DNA of 64,000 nt from Hymenobacter setariae (GCF_007713685.1 NZ_VMRJ01000001.1:124001-188000), one strand, 5' to 3'; positions 27,281-37,163 are shown, counted from the stretch's first letter. Made by a program: numbers and translations. The notes: generated by a model not told the origin, from the sequence alone.

Positions 27281-28729
27281 ATGCTAAAGAAACTCGATAA
27301 GCTTATTTTAAAAGCCTTTGCAGGGCCGTTTCTGCTCACGTTCGCGGTAGTAGAGTTTATTTTCCTAACCCAGGTTTTGCTCAAATACCTCGATGACATC
27401 GTGGGTAAAGACTTGGGTATTGCTGTTATTCTAAAGCTGCTGTTTTATCTCAGCGTCACCATCGTGCCTATCTCGCTGCCGTTGGCCGTATTGTTGTCTT
27501 CCCTGATGACGTATGGTAACCTAGGAGAGCATCACGAATTGACGGCTATTAAGGCTTCAGGTATCGCCCTGACGCGTATTCTGCGCCCTGTGTGGCTGGC
27601 AAGTTTGGTGCTAGGTGGCATCGCGTTTTGGTTTAATAACAGCATTGTGCCTAAGGCTAATTTGAATGCGTACAGCTTGCTCTGGGATGTACGGCAGAAG
27701 AAGTTAGCCTTGGACATCCGGGAAGGCGTTTTTTATAACGGCATTCCAGGCTACACCATTAAAGTAAACAAGAAGGTGGGGCCTAATAAAGATGTTCTAA
27801 TGGGCATCATGATTTATGACCACACCCAAAAGTCGGGGAATGCAACCGTCATGCTGGCCGACTCGGGGCGCATGTTCACTCGCTTTGGTGGCCAGTACCT
27901 AGGGCTAGAATTGTTCCGGGGCCATAATTACGTAGAGCAGCCTGACGCCCGCGACCGCTCAGCTTCGTCGTTTGTGCGGCAGGGTTTCAAGCGGAATATG
28001 ATAACATTCTCGTTGTCATCCTTCAATCTGAATAACACGAAGAAGGAACTATTTCAGCAGAATCGCATGATGCTGAATATTCCACAGTTATTTAACGCTA
28101 CCGATTCGACACAGCGAGCATTGCAACGTCAGCGCAAACAAATACCGCTTCAGTTGAGTGGCTACTATACCTATTTGCGCTTCGATACAATTAATCAAGC
28201 CGCTTACCGTAAGGTGTCCGCTTGGAACGTGCCCTTGAGCAAATTAGCCCCGCTTACGGGTGCCCAAGCTGAGCAGGCCGCTAACCGTGCCCGCAACATT
28301 GCCAACTTCATGAGCACTAATTCGCAGCGCTTATTTGAAACGGCCCGCGATTCTGCTCAATTCAGGATTGAGATTTATCGCAAATACACGCAATCGGTGG
28401 CCGTTATCATGTTTTTCCTGATAGGCGCGCCGCTCGGCGCTATCATCAAAAAGGGTGGTCTTGGCGTACCGATTTTGATTTCTATTCTGTTTTTCATCGT
28501 GTATTATGTGTTGAGCATCCTAGGGGAGAAGGGAGGCCGCGAGTTTGAGATGCCAGTGGGCCTAGGCATGTGGATTTCGAATGCGCTGCTATTACCCGCC
28601 GGGTTGTTTTTCTTATACCAAGCTTATAACGACTCAGGTCTGCTCGAAACCGATTTTTGGCGTCGCCTTGCGCAGCGCCTACCACGCTTCCCCCGTCTAC
28701 GGCGATTGGCGTTGCCAGCCACAGAATAA
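27281..28729 (+). CDS. LptF/LptG-family lipopolysaccharide export permease
   Basis: Protein of 482 aa. Three N-terminal transmembrane helices (LKKLDKLILKAFAGPFLLTF...VPISLPLAVLLSSLMTYG) include the cytoplasmic coupling segment LGEHHELTAIKASGI that contacts the LptB ATPase. A long periplasmic beta-jellyroll follows (residues ~125-365), then three C-terminal helices with FLIGAPLGAIIKKGGLGVPI. In the Lpt system the permease pulls LPS from the inner membrane towards LptA. Only one permease is here; the second is expected elsewhere. A GTG directly precedes the ATG. An OstA/LptA-like gene lies 8 kb downstream. Confidence 0.9.
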   Translation: MLKKLDKLILKAFAGPFLLTFAVVEFIFLTQVLLKYLDDIVGKDLGIAVILKLLFYLSVTIVPISLPLAVLLSSLMTYGNLGEHHELTAIKASGIALTRILRPVWLASLVLGGIAFWFNNSIVPKANLNAYSLLWDVRQKKLALDIREGVFYNGIPGYTIKVNKKVGPNKDVLMGIMIYDHTQKSGNATVMLADSGRMFTRFGGQYLGLELFRGHNYVEQPDARDRSASSFVRQGFKRNMITFSLSSFNLNNTKKELFQQNRMMLNIPQLFNATDSTQRALQRQRKQIPLQLSGYYTYLRFDTINQAAYRKVSAWNVPLSKLAPLTGAQAEQAANRARNIANFMSTNSQRLFETARDSAQFRIEIYRKYTQSVAVIMFFLIGAPLGAIIKKGGLGVPILISILFFIVYYVLSILGEKGGREFEMPVGLGMWISNALLLPAGLFFLYQAYNDSGLLETDFWRRLAQRLPRFPRLRRLALPATE

Positions 28730-28733
28730 GTAG

Positions 28734-28764
28734 TTGGATTTCCAAAAGAAATTGCGTACCTTTG
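28734..28764 (+). promoter_or_regulatory. promoter of rpsO
   Basis: TTG at 28734-28736, 20-bp spacer, then TACCTTTG at 28757-28764, an exact TAnnTTTG box. It overlaps the last codons of the permease gene and leaves a ~67-nt rpsO leader. Confidence 0.75.
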
Positions 28765-28837
28765 CGCCCGCCCTGCGGTGTGGGGCAGCCACAATTCTCT
28801 TATTTTTTAATCCAAGACGGGTCATTCCTATCTGCCG

Positions 28838-29113
28838 ATGAAACTCTCGACCGAGGCCAAACAGGCCATCTTCGAAAAAAACAGCCTTCAGAAAGTAAAT
28901 ACCGACACCGGTTCGGCCGAGTCGCAAATTGCGCTGTTCACGCACCGCATTCAGCACCTCACGGAGCACCTGAAGACCAACAAAAAAGACCACAGCACTC
29001 GCCTAGGTCTGCTCAAACTGGTAGGTAAGCGCCGCCGCATGCTGGATTACCTCCAGCACCGCGAGATTAACCGCTACCGCGCCATCATTAAGGAGCTGGG
29101 CATCCGCAAGTAA
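28838..29113 (+). CDS. rpsO: 30S ribosomal protein S15
   Basis: Protein of 91 aa with the S15 helices and rRNA-binding motif: DTGSAESQIALFTHRIQHLT, LKTNKKDHSTRLGLLKLVGKR, RRMLDYLQ. It binds the 16S rRNA three-way junction and bridges to the large subunit. As in many bacteria it lies upstream of pnp, but a strong terminator in the gap makes separate or attenuated transcription likely. Its own 67-nt leader could carry an S15 feedback site; none was recognised. Confidence 0.97.
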   Translation: MKLSTEAKQAIFEKNSLQKVNTDTGSAESQIALFTHRIQHLTEHLKTNKKDHSTRLGLLKLVGKRRRMLDYLQHREINRYRAIIKELGIRK

Positions 29114-29128
29114 GCCCAACTACCGGGA

Positions 29129-29168
29129 GTAGGGAGCCTTCTAGAGAAGGTTCCCTATTCTTTTTTTT
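29129..29168 (+). terminator. rho-independent terminator between rpsO and pnp
   Basis: Stem AGGGAGCCTTCT / AGAAGGTTCCCT around a short loop, followed by an 8-nt T run. One G-T pair. Very likely functional. Confidence 0.9.
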
Positions 29169-29195
29169 GCCGGTGCCTAAGCCGTGCCGGGCTAC

Positions 29196-29305
29196 CGCAG
29201 TACCCGAAGCTAGGAGCGAGTCAGCGGCCCCCTCCCGTACTGCGTTTGCCTGAACTGTTTGCCTGCAAGTTTTTGTTTAGTAGATAATTTTTAGCTCCTA
29301 GCTTC
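29196..29305 (+). promoter_or_regulatory. pnp leader with two interleaved helices (possible pseudoknot)
   Basis: Helix A pairs CGCAGTAC (29196-29203) with GTACTGCG (29237-29244). Helix B pairs GAAGCTAGGAGC (29206-29217) with GCTCCTAGCTTC (29294-29305). The 5' arm of B lies inside the loop of A and its partner lies outside, so the two together would form a pseudoknot. All 8 and 12 pairs are perfect. The pnp ATG is 22 nt downstream. In E. coli the pnp leader hairpin mediates autoregulation by RNase III and PNPase; a comparable role here is inference. Confidence 0.55.
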
Positions 29306-29327
29306 CAGCTACTTACTCTTTCGAAGA

Positions 29328-31466
29328 ATGCCCGCTCCCCACGCGATTACCAAAACCCTGGCGCTGCCCGATGGCCGCCAGATTTCCATTGAAACCGGCA
29401 AGCTGGCCAAGTTTGCGGATGGTGCCGTAGTAGTGCGCCTCGGCGACACAATGCTATTAGCCACGGTCGTATCGGCCCCGAGCCAGCGCGAAGGTGTTGA
29501 CTTCCTGCCACTATCGGTGGATTACCAGGAGAAGTTCGGCTCGGCCGGTAAAATTCCGGGTTCGTTTCAGCGCCGCGAAGGCCGCCTGAGCGACTACGAA
29601 ATCCTGATTTGCCGCCTCGTTGACCGCATTCTGCGGCCGATGTTCCCTAAGGATTATCACTACGAGGTTCAGGTGATGATTAACCTCATCTCGGCCGATA
29701 AAGAGGTGCAGCCCGATGCGCTAGCCGCGCTGGCTGCGTCAGCAGCTATCTCGATTTCGGATATCCCGTTTGCCGGTCCGATTTCGGAGGTGCGGGTGGC
29801 TCGCATCGATGGTCAGTTTCAGATTAATCCTAAAACCAGCGACCTAGCGCGCGCCGACATGGACCTCATCGTAGGTGCTACGGCCGATTCGGTAGCCATG
29901 GTGGAAGGCGAGATGAAGGAAGTGAGCGAAGAGGAAATGGTAGCTGCCATTGCCTTCGGTCACGAAGCCATCAAAGCGCAGGTGCAGTTGCAGAAGGACT
30001 TAGCTGAGGCTGTAGGCCGCACGCCCGACGCGCAACCCCGCGAGTATCCTAAGTACGAAGAAAACGATGCTCTTAAGGCGCTGATTCACGAAGGCATCTA
30101 CCAAGGTGCTTACGACGTGGCCCGCTCAGGCAACACCAGTAAGTCGGGCCGTAAGGAAGGCTTCTCAGGTGTTAAGAAAGCTTTCCTTGACAAGCTAGTG
30201 GCCGAGCAGCCCGAGCTAGATATGAAGATGGTAAGCCGTTATTACTCATCGGCCGAGAAGAAAGCCATTCGTGATATGATGATTAAGGAGCGGGTGCGCC
30301 TCGACGGCCGTCAGCTTACCGAGATTCGTCCTATCTGGTCGGAAATCAACTATTTGCCTGGTGCTCATGGCTCGGCCATCTTCACCCGCGGCGAAACCCA
30401 GAGCCTAACTACGGCTACGCTCGGCACTAAGCTCGATGAGCAAATCATTGACCAGCCGCTGCACTCGGGCTACAACCGCTTCATGCTACACTACAACTTC
30501 CCCGGCTATTCGACCGGCGAAGTGAAGCCTAACCGTGGTGCTGGCCGCCGCGAAATCGGCCACGGCAACCTAGCCATGCGCTCGCTCAAGCAAGTGCTGC
30601 CGCCCGACGAGGAAAATCCTTACACCATCCGCATTGTATCAGACATTCTGGAGTCTAACGGCTCGAGCTCGATGGCTACGGTGTGCGCCGGTTCGCTGGC
30701 ACTAATGGATGCAGGCGTGAAAGTGCGTTCGGCAGTGGCGGGTATTGCCATGGGCCTCGTACAAGACAAGGAAACCGGTGAATACGCCGTGCTGTCCGAC
30801 ATCTTGGGTGACGAGGACCACCTAGGCGATATGGACTTTAAGGTTACTGGTACTGAGAAGGGTATCTGTGCTTGCCAAATGGATATTAAAATCCAGGGCC
30901 TAAGCAACGAGATTCTGACCGCTGCACTGCACCAGGCCCGAGAAGGTCGCCTGCATATTTTGCGCGAGATGGCAAAGACGATTGATGCTCCGGCTCCTGA
31001 GCTGAAGGTACACACGCCGCGTTCGCATAAAATGCTGATTGATAAAGAATTTATCGGTGCAGTAATCGGGCCGGGTGGCAAAGTCATCCAGCAAATCCAG
31101 AAGGATACTGGTGCTACCGTTATCATCGAGGAAAAAGACGAAAAGGGCCACGTAAGCATTTATGCGGCTAACCAGGACTCGATGCAAGGTGCTATCGACC
31201 GCATCCGCGCCATCGCAGCCCAGCCTGAAGTGGGTGAAACTTACAAAGGCAAAGTACGCTCGATTCAGCCCTATGGTGCGTTTGTGGAAATCATGCCGGG
31301 CAAAGACGGCTTGCTGCACATTTCGGAGGTAACGCACGAGCGTATTGCGTCGCTTGAAGGTGTGCTAGAAGTAGGGCAAGAGATAGATGTGAAGCTAGTG
31401 GATATCGACAAAAAGACGGGTAAATACCGGCTGTCACGCAAAGTGCTGCTGGCAAAGCCAGCGTAG
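29328..31466 (+). CDS. pnp: polyribonucleotide nucleotidyltransferase (PNPase)
   Basis: Protein of 712 aa, standard length. Two RNase PH domains (first at residues 1-140, second from ~330 with [12 protein letters not shown]) flank an all-helical domain. The second RNase PH domain carries the catalytic core ([39 protein letters not shown]). A KH domain ([15 protein letters not shown]) and an S1 domain ([24 protein letters not shown]) end the protein. It degrades RNA 3'-5' phosphorolytically. Its leader has unusual secondary structure and its 3' flank a long hairpin. Confidence 0.97.
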   Translation: MPAPHAITKTLALPDGRQISIETGKLAKFADGAVVVRLGDTMLLATVVSAPSQREGVDFLPLSVDYQEKFGSAGKIPGSFQRREGRLSDYEILICRLVDRILRPMFPKDYHYEVQVMINLISADKEVQPDALAALAASAAISISDIPFAGPISEVRVARIDGQFQINPKTSDLARADMDLIVGATADSVAMVEGEMKEVSEEEMVAAIAFGHEAIKAQVQLQKDLAEAVGRTPDAQPREYPKYEENDALKALIHEGIYQGAYDVARSGNTSKSGRKEGFSGVKKAFLDKLVAEQPELDMKMVSRYYSSAEKKAIRDMMIKERVRLDGRQLTEIRPIWSEINYLPGAHGSAIFTRGETQSLTTATLGTKLDEQIIDQPLHSGYNRFMLHYNFPGYSTGEVKPNRGAGRREIGHGNLAMRSLKQVLPPDEENPYTIRIVSDILESNGSSSMATVCAGSLALMDAGVKVRSAVAGIAMGLVQDKETGEYAVLSDILGDEDHLGDMDFKVTGTEKGICACQMDIKIQGLSNEILTAALHQAREGRLHILREMAKTIDAPAPELKVHTPRSHKMLIDKEFIGAVIGPGGKVIQQIQKDTGATVIIEEKDEKGHVSIYAANQDSMQGAIDRIRAIAAQPEVGETYKGKVRSIQPYGAFVEIMPGKDGLLHISEVTHERIASLEGVLEVGQEIDVKLVDIDKKTGKYRLSRKVLLAKPA

Positions 31467-31480
31467 CTCTTAGGTTGTAA

Positions 31481-31574
31481 GTGAGAAGATGGAAAAATAT
31501 AAAAGTTGGAACGCTAATTGCGGCGAGTAACCGACGGTTAGGACAAAATTTTTATATTTTTTACCTTCTCGCTT
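31481..31574 (+). terminator. long AT-rich hairpin downstream of pnp
   Basis: GAGAAGATGG...ATATAAAA (31483-31504) pairs with TTTTATATTT...CCTTCTC (31550-31570), about 20 bp with one bulge and few mismatches. The loop itself contains TAACCGACGGTTA, a small nested hairpin. It may terminate or protect the pnp transcript; the T tract is inside the stem rather than after it. Confidence 0.5.
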
Positions 31575-31700
31575 TCACCTTGCTTCGCCGAACCTTTGCC
31601 CATATAGCAGTGTTATTTTCCCTTGAATCGGCCGGGAGCCGGCCGGGTAGTATGCTTCCAATTAACTCTTTTAAAACTATCTAATTAGCCACCGTTACCG

Positions 31701-32564
31701 ATGAGACAGCTAAAAATCAGCAAACAGATTACCAACCGCGAAAGCCAATCGCTGGATAAATATCTCCAGGAGATTGGTAAAGTGGACCTGCTGACGCCCG
31801 ACGAGGAGGTAACGCTGGCGCAGCGCATTCGCGATGGTGACCAAAAAGCTCTGGAGAAGCTCACCAAAGCTAACCTGCGCTTTGTAGTTTCAGTAGCAAA
31901 ACAGTATCAGAACCAAGGGCTTAGCTTGGGTGACCTTATCAACGAAGGCAACCTAGGTCTTATCAAAGCTGCCAAGCGCTTCGATGAAACCCGTGGTTTT
32001 AAATTTATTTCCTACGCTGTATGGTGGATTCGCCAAAGCATTCTGCAGGCTTTGGCTGAGCAGAGCCGCATTGTGCGTTTGCCCCTAAACCGGGTAGGTT
32101 CGCTGAATAAAATCAGCAAATCATTCTCGGAGCTCGAGCAAAAATTTGAACGTGAGCCTTCGCCGGAAGAAATCGCCGAAGTGCTTGAGCTAACTACTTC
32201 GGAGGTAGTTGATACCTTGAAAATTTCGGGTCGCCACGTGTCAGTAGATGCGCCTTTTGTGCAAGGGGAGGAAAACCGCTTACTCGACGTACTCGAAAAC
32301 GAAGACGAAGAGACGCCGGATTCGGGCCTAATGAATGACTCGCTGCGCAAAGAAGTGCAACGTGCTCTCTCAACTCTAACTAAGCGTGAGGCTGATGTAA
32401 TTACACTCTACTTTGGGCTAAATGGTGAGGCCGCCCTCACGCTAGAAGAAATAGGCGAGAAATTCAACCTAACCCGCGAACGGGTGCGTCAGATAAAGGA
32501 AAAAGCTATTCGCCGCTTGCGCCATACTTCGCGCTCGAAGGCGCTAAAGCCATACCTAGGCTAG
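31701..32564 (+). CDS. rpoD: primary RNA polymerase sigma factor (SigA/RpoD, short Bacteroidota form)
   Basis: Protein of 287 aa. Region 1.2 ([20 protein letters not shown]), region 2 with LVVS-type core binding and the -10 recognition helix ([19 protein letters not shown]), region 3 ([13 protein letters not shown]) and region 4 with the -35 helix-turn-helix ([20 protein letters not shown]) are complete. Region 1.1 is absent, as usual in Bacteroidota. It is the factor expected to read the TTG/TAnnTTTG promoters seen throughout this window. It stands alone between pnp and trxB, with a terminator after it. Confidence 0.95.
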   Translation: MRQLKISKQITNRESQSLDKYLQEIGKVDLLTPDEEVTLAQRIRDGDQKALEKLTKANLRFVVSVAKQYQNQGLSLGDLINEGNLGLIKAAKRFDETRGFKFISYAVWWIRQSILQALAEQSRIVRLPLNRVGSLNKISKSFSELEQKFEREPSPEEIAEVLELTTSEVVDTLKISGRHVSVDAPFVQGEENRLLDVLENEDEETPDSGLMNDSLRKEVQRALSTLTKREADVITLYFGLNGEAALTLEEIGEKFNLTRERVRQIKEKAIRRLRHTSRSKALKPYLG

Positions 32565-32587
32565 TTATTGCCTAAATTTGTATACTT

Positions 32588-32618
32588 GAAAACCCCGACC
32601 GTGAGGTTGGGGTTTTTT
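32588..32618 (+). terminator. rho-independent terminator after the sigma factor gene
   Basis: Stem AAAACCCCGACC / GGTTGGGGTTTT with a GTGA loop and a T6 run. Confidence 0.9.
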
Positions 32619-32714
32619 GTAGGTAGACGTGCGAATCTTCGGAGTTGCTACGTTGTTTTTTATCTCTAAGACTAACTGCTTGCAAGCGCGAAGCATCCTT
32701 CTCGCGTTACTTAT

Positions 32715-33644
32715 ATGGAACATATTCATTGCCTGATAATTGGTTCGGGGCCGGCTGGCTACACTGCAGCTATCTATGCGGCACGGGCCGGGCTCCAACC
32801 AGTGATGTACCAAGGCTTGCAGCCTGGGGGGCAGCTGACCATCACTAATGATGTTGAAAATTTTCCAGGCTATCCAGATGGCGTGATGGGCCCGGAGATG
32901 ATGGAAGACTTGAAAAAGCAGGCCACTCGCTTTGGCACAGATATCCGGTATGGCATCGCTACTAAAGTGGATTTCACGGGTCACCCACACAAAATCACGA
33001 TTGACGAAACCACGGAGCTGACGGCTGATGCCGTGATTATTGCTACGGGGGCTTCGGCCAAGTGGCTGGGTTTGCCCTCAGAGGCGCGGCTGAATGGCTC
33101 GGGTGTATCAGCCTGTGCGGTATGCGACGGCTTCTTCTACCGCGGTAAGGACGTAGCCATCGTGGGTGCTGGCGATACGGCAGCGGAAGAGGCAAACTAC
33201 CTCGCTAACCTTTGTTCAAAAGTGTACATGCTGGTGCGTAAAGATGCTATGCGGGCTTCGAAAATCATGCAGAAGCGCGTGCTTGAAAACCCCAAGATTG
33301 AAGTGCTCTTTGACACAGCAACCGACGAAATCTTGGGTGAGCACGCTGTGGAAGCAGTCCGTGTGAAAAACCTAGTGACGCACGAGACGCGCGAGATTCC
33401 GGTGCACGGATTCTTCGTAGCTATTGGGCACGAGCCAAATTCCAAGATTTTTCAGGATTACCTGCACCACGATGAGCAGGGATACTTGAAAACGTTGCCG
33501 GGCACGTCTAAAACTAACGTAGATGGTGTGTTTGCCTGTGGCGACGTGCAGGACTTTACCTACCGCCAAGCCGTGACGGCAGCGGGCACCGGCTGCATGG
33601 CAGCGCTCGACGCTGAGCGCTACCTAGCTGGTCTGAAGTCATAA
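32715..33644 (+). CDS. trxB: thioredoxin-disulfide reductase
   Basis: Protein of 309 aa. FAD-binding GSGPAGYTAAIYAARAG at the N-terminus, the redox pair C134/C137 in SACAVCDGFF, the NADPH-binding GAGDTAAEEA, and a C-terminal FAD contact (GVFACGDVQDFTYRQAVTAAG). Reduces thioredoxin with NADPH in the cytoplasm. The NADPH motif reads GAGDT rather than the common GGGDS, a small variation. Neighbours give no operon evidence. Confidence 0.96.
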   Translation: MEHIHCLIIGSGPAGYTAAIYAARAGLQPVMYQGLQPGGQLTITNDVENFPGYPDGVMGPEMMEDLKKQATRFGTDIRYGIATKVDFTGHPHKITIDETTELTADAVIIATGASAKWLGLPSEARLNGSGVSACAVCDGFFYRGKDVAIVGAGDTAAEEANYLANLCSKVYMLVRKDAMRASKIMQKRVLENPKIEVLFDTATDEILGEHAVEAVRVKNLVTHETREIPVHGFFVAIGHEPNSKIFQDYLHHDEQGYLKTLPGTSKTNVDGVFACGDVQDFTYRQAVTAAGTGCMAALDAERYLAGLKS

Positions 33645-33749
33645 CTTGACTAGTATGCGTGCAGCCAGCTGATAGGGCGGTGCACTTTTTTTACCAACAG
33701 GCAGCAGTGGCTCGCGCACCGGGTCACTGCTGTCATTTTTGGGTTTCTT

Positions 33750-34868
33750 TTGACTTTTCCTAAGCTTTTTTTTCGCCTGCCCGTGCTGTTGGTGCTACTA
33801 GCCTGCTGGTTAGGAGCCAGCACGTCTGCGCAAGCGCAGCGCCGCCGGACTTCGAGAGCCAAATCAACTAGGACGCGCAGCAAGGATTTTTTTAAGGCAC
33901 GCACGCCTACCCTGCGTTACGTGCGGCCCGATACCACCACCATCATTGAGACGGAAGAGCTGCCCGATGACAGGTCGGACGCTGCCAAGTCTATCTTCAA
34001 CCCGGCGCGCAAGCTGAGTATCGTGAGTGAAGACACGACTACCCTCAACGAGGGTGGGCAAGAGATAGTCGAGATGTCGGATGAAGTACTCATTGACTCG
34101 TCGTGGGTGCGGGTGGCCGGTTACTACTCTATTTGGGACACGCATAACATCAACCCATACCGGGTGGATGGCCGCCGCATTCGCGATACTATCAATCTGA
34201 AGCTAGTAGACCCAGTGCGCCAGCATTATGCTAAGATGCCATTGGTGAAGACGCCTATTACCTCCGGCTTCGTATTTCGGTGGGGGCGCTGGCACTTTGG
34301 GGTGGACCTAGACCTAGAAACCGGCGACTCGGTACGGGCGGCATTCGATGGCGTTATCCGCATCAGCAAGTGGGACGGAGGCGGCTACGGCAATTACCTA
34401 TTGGTGCGCCATTATAATGGTCTAGAGACCCTTTATGGTCACTTGAGCAAACCATTGGTGCCGGTAGGTACTTTCGTCAAAGCTGGCCAAATAATAGGCC
34501 TAGGGGGCAGCACCGGGCGTAGTACAGGCTCGCACTTGCACTTTGAGGTGCGCTACGAGGGCAATCCTATCAATCCCACGCTGGTTTACAACTTCCCTGG
34601 TTATCAGCTGCGGAGTGATAATTTCACCATTACTTCGGCACTATTCAACTACTACAGCCGTGCCCTGCGGCGCGGGCGTAGCAGCAGTGCCAGCAGCCGT
34701 GCGCCAGAGCCCACTGCTGCTCGGCGCGTGGTACAGCACCAGATACGCTCGGGCGATACACTTTCGGAAATAGCCGACCGCTACGGAGTGCGCGTGAGCA
34801 CACTCAAGCGGCTCAATCCTAGCCTAGGAAATACATTGCGGCCCGGTAAAAAGCTGCGTATCAAGTAA
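33750..34868 (+). CDS. exported M23 (LytM) metallopeptidase with C-terminal LysM domain
   Basis: Protein of 372 aa. A signal peptide (FRLPVLLVLLACWLGASTSA) is followed by a basic Ser/Thr/Arg linker. The M23 domain spans ~165-290 with zinc ligands H182 and D186 (HFGVD) and H264 in the SHLHFE motif (H262 and H264). A LysM peptidoglycan-binding repeat closes the protein (HQIRSGDTLSEIADRYGVRV). It would cleave peptide cross-bridges in the cell wall or act as a divisome/envelope regulator. The start codon appears to be TTG (33750); no ATG or GTG fits before the signal peptide. Confidence 0.9.
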   Translation: MTFPKLFFRLPVLLVLLACWLGASTSAQAQRRRTSRAKSTRTRSKDFFKARTPTLRYVRPDTTTIIETEELPDDRSDAAKSIFNPARKLSIVSEDTTTLNEGGQEIVEMSDEVLIDSSWVRVAGYYSIWDTHNINPYRVDGRRIRDTINLKLVDPVRQHYAKMPLVKTPITSGFVFRWGRWHFGVDLDLETGDSVRAAFDGVIRISKWDGGGYGNYLLVRHYNGLETLYGHLSKPLVPVGTFVKAGQIIGLGGSTGRSTGSHLHFEVRYEGNPINPTLVYNFPGYQLRSDNFTITSALFNYYSRALRRGRSSSASSRAPEPTAARRVVQHQIRSGDTLSEIADRYGVRVSTLKRLNPSLGNTLRPGKKLRIK

Positions 34869-34965
34869 GCTGCAGAGGCCGACTGGTTTTTCTGGAGCAG
34901 CTTCACAGGGATTCCTGGCGAGACGGTAGTTGGGTTTGATTGTTTGTTAACTAACGCGTAGTAGT

Positions 34966-35694
34966 GTGATTAAGCTGGATGTATTAGCCCTTGGGGCCCA
35001 CCCCGACGATGTAGAAATGTCGTGCTCTGGCACGCTACTGGCAGCAGTAGCTGTGGGCAAAAAAGTAGGCATCGTAGACCTGACACGGGGCGAGCTAGGT
35101 ACCCGTGGTACACCCGAAACCCGCGCTGCCGAGTCGGCAGCGGCTAGCAAGATATTGCAGCTCAGCGCTCGTGAAAACCTCGGGTTGCCCGATGGCTTTT
35201 TTAAAAACGACCGCGAGCACCAGTTGCCACTCATTGCGGCCATTCGGCGCTACCAGCCCGAGGTGGTGCTTTGCAACGCCATTAATGACCGGCACCCTGA
35301 CCACGGGCGCGCTGCTCAACTGGCTACCGATGCTTGCTTCTTGAGTGGGCTGCGCATGATAGAAACGCTGGATGAAAACGGTCAGCCCCAGGCACCTTGG
35401 CGCCCTAAGAATGTATACCATTACATTCAGGACCGGCAGCTGCCAGCCGATTTTGTGGTTGATATCACCCCGTACTGGGCGGGCAAGTGGGCTTCTATAA
35501 CCGCCTACGGCACCCAGTTTTATAACCCTAGTGCTGACCCAGCGGCGCCCCAGACTTACTTGTCGGGGCAGACGTTCTCACACTTCATGGAGGCCCGCGC
35601 CCGCGAGTTTGGGCACCTGATTGGGGTAGAGTTTGGCGAAGCTTATACCGTGGAGCGGCCCGTAGGCGTGCGGGAAATAGGCGACCTGATATAA
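34966..35694 (+). CDS. bshB1: bacillithiol biosynthesis deacetylase BshB1
   Basis: Protein of 242 aa starting at GTG (MIKLDVLALGAHPDDVEMSC). The LmbE/PIG-L zinc motif AHPDDVE (H12, D14, D15) and the second site DRHPDHGRA are intact. It removes acetate from GlcNAc-malate, the second step of bacillithiol synthesis, in the cytoplasm. The BshB1 subtype is supported by DLTRGELGTRGTPETRAAES, typical of that group. BshA and BshC are not in the window. A bidirectional terminator follows. Confidence 0.92.
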   Translation: MIKLDVLALGAHPDDVEMSCSGTLLAAVAVGKKVGIVDLTRGELGTRGTPETRAAESAAASKILQLSARENLGLPDGFFKNDREHQLPLIAAIRRYQPEVVLCNAINDRHPDHGRAAQLATDACFLSGLRMIETLDENGQPQAPWRPKNVYHYIQDRQLPADFVVDITPYWAGKWASITAYGTQFYNPSADPAAPQTYLSGQTFSHFMEARAREFGHLIGVEFGEAYTVERPVGVREIGDLI

Positions 35695-35711
35695 AAGCAA
35701 AGCGACCTAAG

Positions 35712-35770
35712 AAAGGGACCTAGGCAGTGTAGAGGCGAGTTGCTACTCCTACACTGCCTAGGTCTCTTTT
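35712..35770. terminator. bidirectional terminator between bshB1 and the amidohydrolase gene
   Basis: A 21-bp stem (35712-35732 with 35749-35769, one G-T pair) with a 16-nt loop, AAA on one side and TTTT on the other. It separates two convergent genes. Confidence 0.88.
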
Positions 35771-35788
35771 GCAGATAGAGCCAAGCTC

Positions 35789-36802
35789 TTACACCAAGCT
35801 TAGTACGCGGTCGGCATTGCCATAAGCCAGCTTTGCGATGTCGGCAGGCGGTAGCTGTAAGCCAGCTAAAAACTCGTGGCCCGGTTGATTGGGCGCATAC
35901 GGGTAATCGACTGAAAACAAAATATTGTCTAGCCCAAAGGTGGCCAGTGCTGCCTCTAGCGGTGGGCGTGTGAAAATGCCACTGGTGGTGATGTAGACTT
36001 GGTCGCGTAGGGTCTGGCTGATACTGCGCGGCAGCTGCGTCTCATCGGCGGGCATAGCCATGTCGGCGCGGGCTATCATCACGGGCAAGGTCTCACCCAT
36101 ATGGCCGATGATAAGCCGCAGGCGTGGGTAGCGCTCCAGCGTGCCACTCAAGATGAGGCGCAGCACATGGATGGCCGTTTCGGCATGCCAGCCAAACCCC
36201 GCCATGCTCAGGCGTTCACCTAGGCCATTAGGCAGGCGCTCGTAATACACACTGCGCACCGGCGCGGGCGGCACGCCGGGGTGCAAGTACAGCGGCACGC
36301 CTAGGTCTTCGGCCCGCGCTAGCAGGGGGGCAAACTGTGGGTCGTCGAGAAACAAACCTTGCGTGGTACCATTTATCATTGCCCCGCGAAACTGGTGCTC
36401 GCGTACAGTGCGCGCTAGCTCGTCGGCTGCCGCGGCTGGGTTGGTCATGGGCAGATGCGCAAAGCCAAAAAAACGGTCGGGGTGCTGCGCAATAGCCGCC
36501 GCCAGCCGGTCATTATACTCGCGGGCAAATGCGAGGCTTTCAGCAGGTGGCAGCAATTCGGCCCCGGGCCCCGACACGGAAAGCACTTGGATAGTAATGC
36601 CAGCCTCGTCCATGAGGCGTAAACGCTCGGGGCCTATTTCGGCTAGTTTTTGTTGTTGCTCGTGCACCGGCGAGTGCGGATTAGCATCGGAGGGCCAGCC
36701 CGCTTGCTGGCGCACCGCTAGCGGGATGCGATTGACCATGTCGGGAAAGCCAATATGTTCTTCGAGCGTGACAATACGCTGAGGCAAAGGTTGGGCGGGC
36801 AT
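35789..36802 (-). CDS. amidohydrolase-family metal-dependent hydrolase/decarboxylase (ACMSD-like)
   Basis: Protein of 337 aa. It begins RIVTLEEHIGFPDMV, where the EEH positions replace the HxH of classical amidohydrolases, as in gamma-resorcylate decarboxylase-type members. Further ligands are likely in LYLHPGVPP, GFGWHAETAIH, RLIIGHMGETLP and the late aspartate in LFSVDYPY. These fit a TIM-barrel decarboxylase or hydrolase acting on aromatic acids. The substrate is unknown. It stands alone; the 360 bp upstream hold no other gene. Confidence 0.85.
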   Translation of the reverse strand: MPAQPLPQRIVTLEEHIGFPDMVNRIPLAVRQQAGWPSDANPHSPVHEQQQKLAEIGPERLRLMDEAGITIQVLSVSGPGAELLPPAESLAFAREYNDRLAAAIAQHPDRFFGFAHLPMTNPAAAADELARTVREHQFRGAMINGTTQGLFLDDPQFAPLLARAEDLGVPLYLHPGVPPAPVRSVYYERLPNGLGERLSMAGFGWHAETAIHVLRLILSGTLERYPRLRLIIGHMGETLPVMIARADMAMPADETQLPRSISQTLRDQVYITTSGIFTRPPLEAALATFGLDNILFSVDYPYAPNQPGHEFLAGLQLPPADIAKLAYGNADRVLSLV

Positions 36803-37163
36803 GAGCGGAGCTGAGATAGAATAATGCGTGGCTCAACGCAAGGGGCTCAGTCCGAGTTATGGAGGGGGTTATTATCCCATACCTAACTACCCTAGGCGAT
36901 TTTGTACAACTCTTGGCTTGCGCGCAGGCCACACGCTTAGCCAGAATTAAAGAGTATGGCGTTAGGCAGAAATACTCTTCTACGTCAGCGTAGGGTGGCA
37001 TGAGTTGGGTGCTCAACACGTGCCCTAGGGGGTAGCGCCAGCGCTCGAGGCCCCCGAACGGTGAATTTTCATGGCCTAGGTAGTGTAGGCCGCCTGGCTA
37101 CTGGGCACTATGCCGCAAAGATGCGCGTTAGGCCCCGCCACCCGCTGTACCTTTGGCTTCTGA
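36803..37163. other. 360-bp intergenic region without a gene
   Basis: Divergent upstream region between the amidohydrolase (minus) and the OstA-like gene (plus). Apart from the TACCTTTG box at 37148 I see no gene, repeat or strong hairpin. Open frames here are short and overlap in several frames. Confidence 0.6.
37148..37155 (+). promoter_or_regulatory. -10-type box (TACCTTTG) of the OstA-like gene
   Basis: Exact TAnnTTTG; the ATG is at 37164, only 8 nt after the box. Transcription about 6 nt downstream would give a nearly leaderless mRNA. No clear TTG at -33. Confidence 0.6.
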
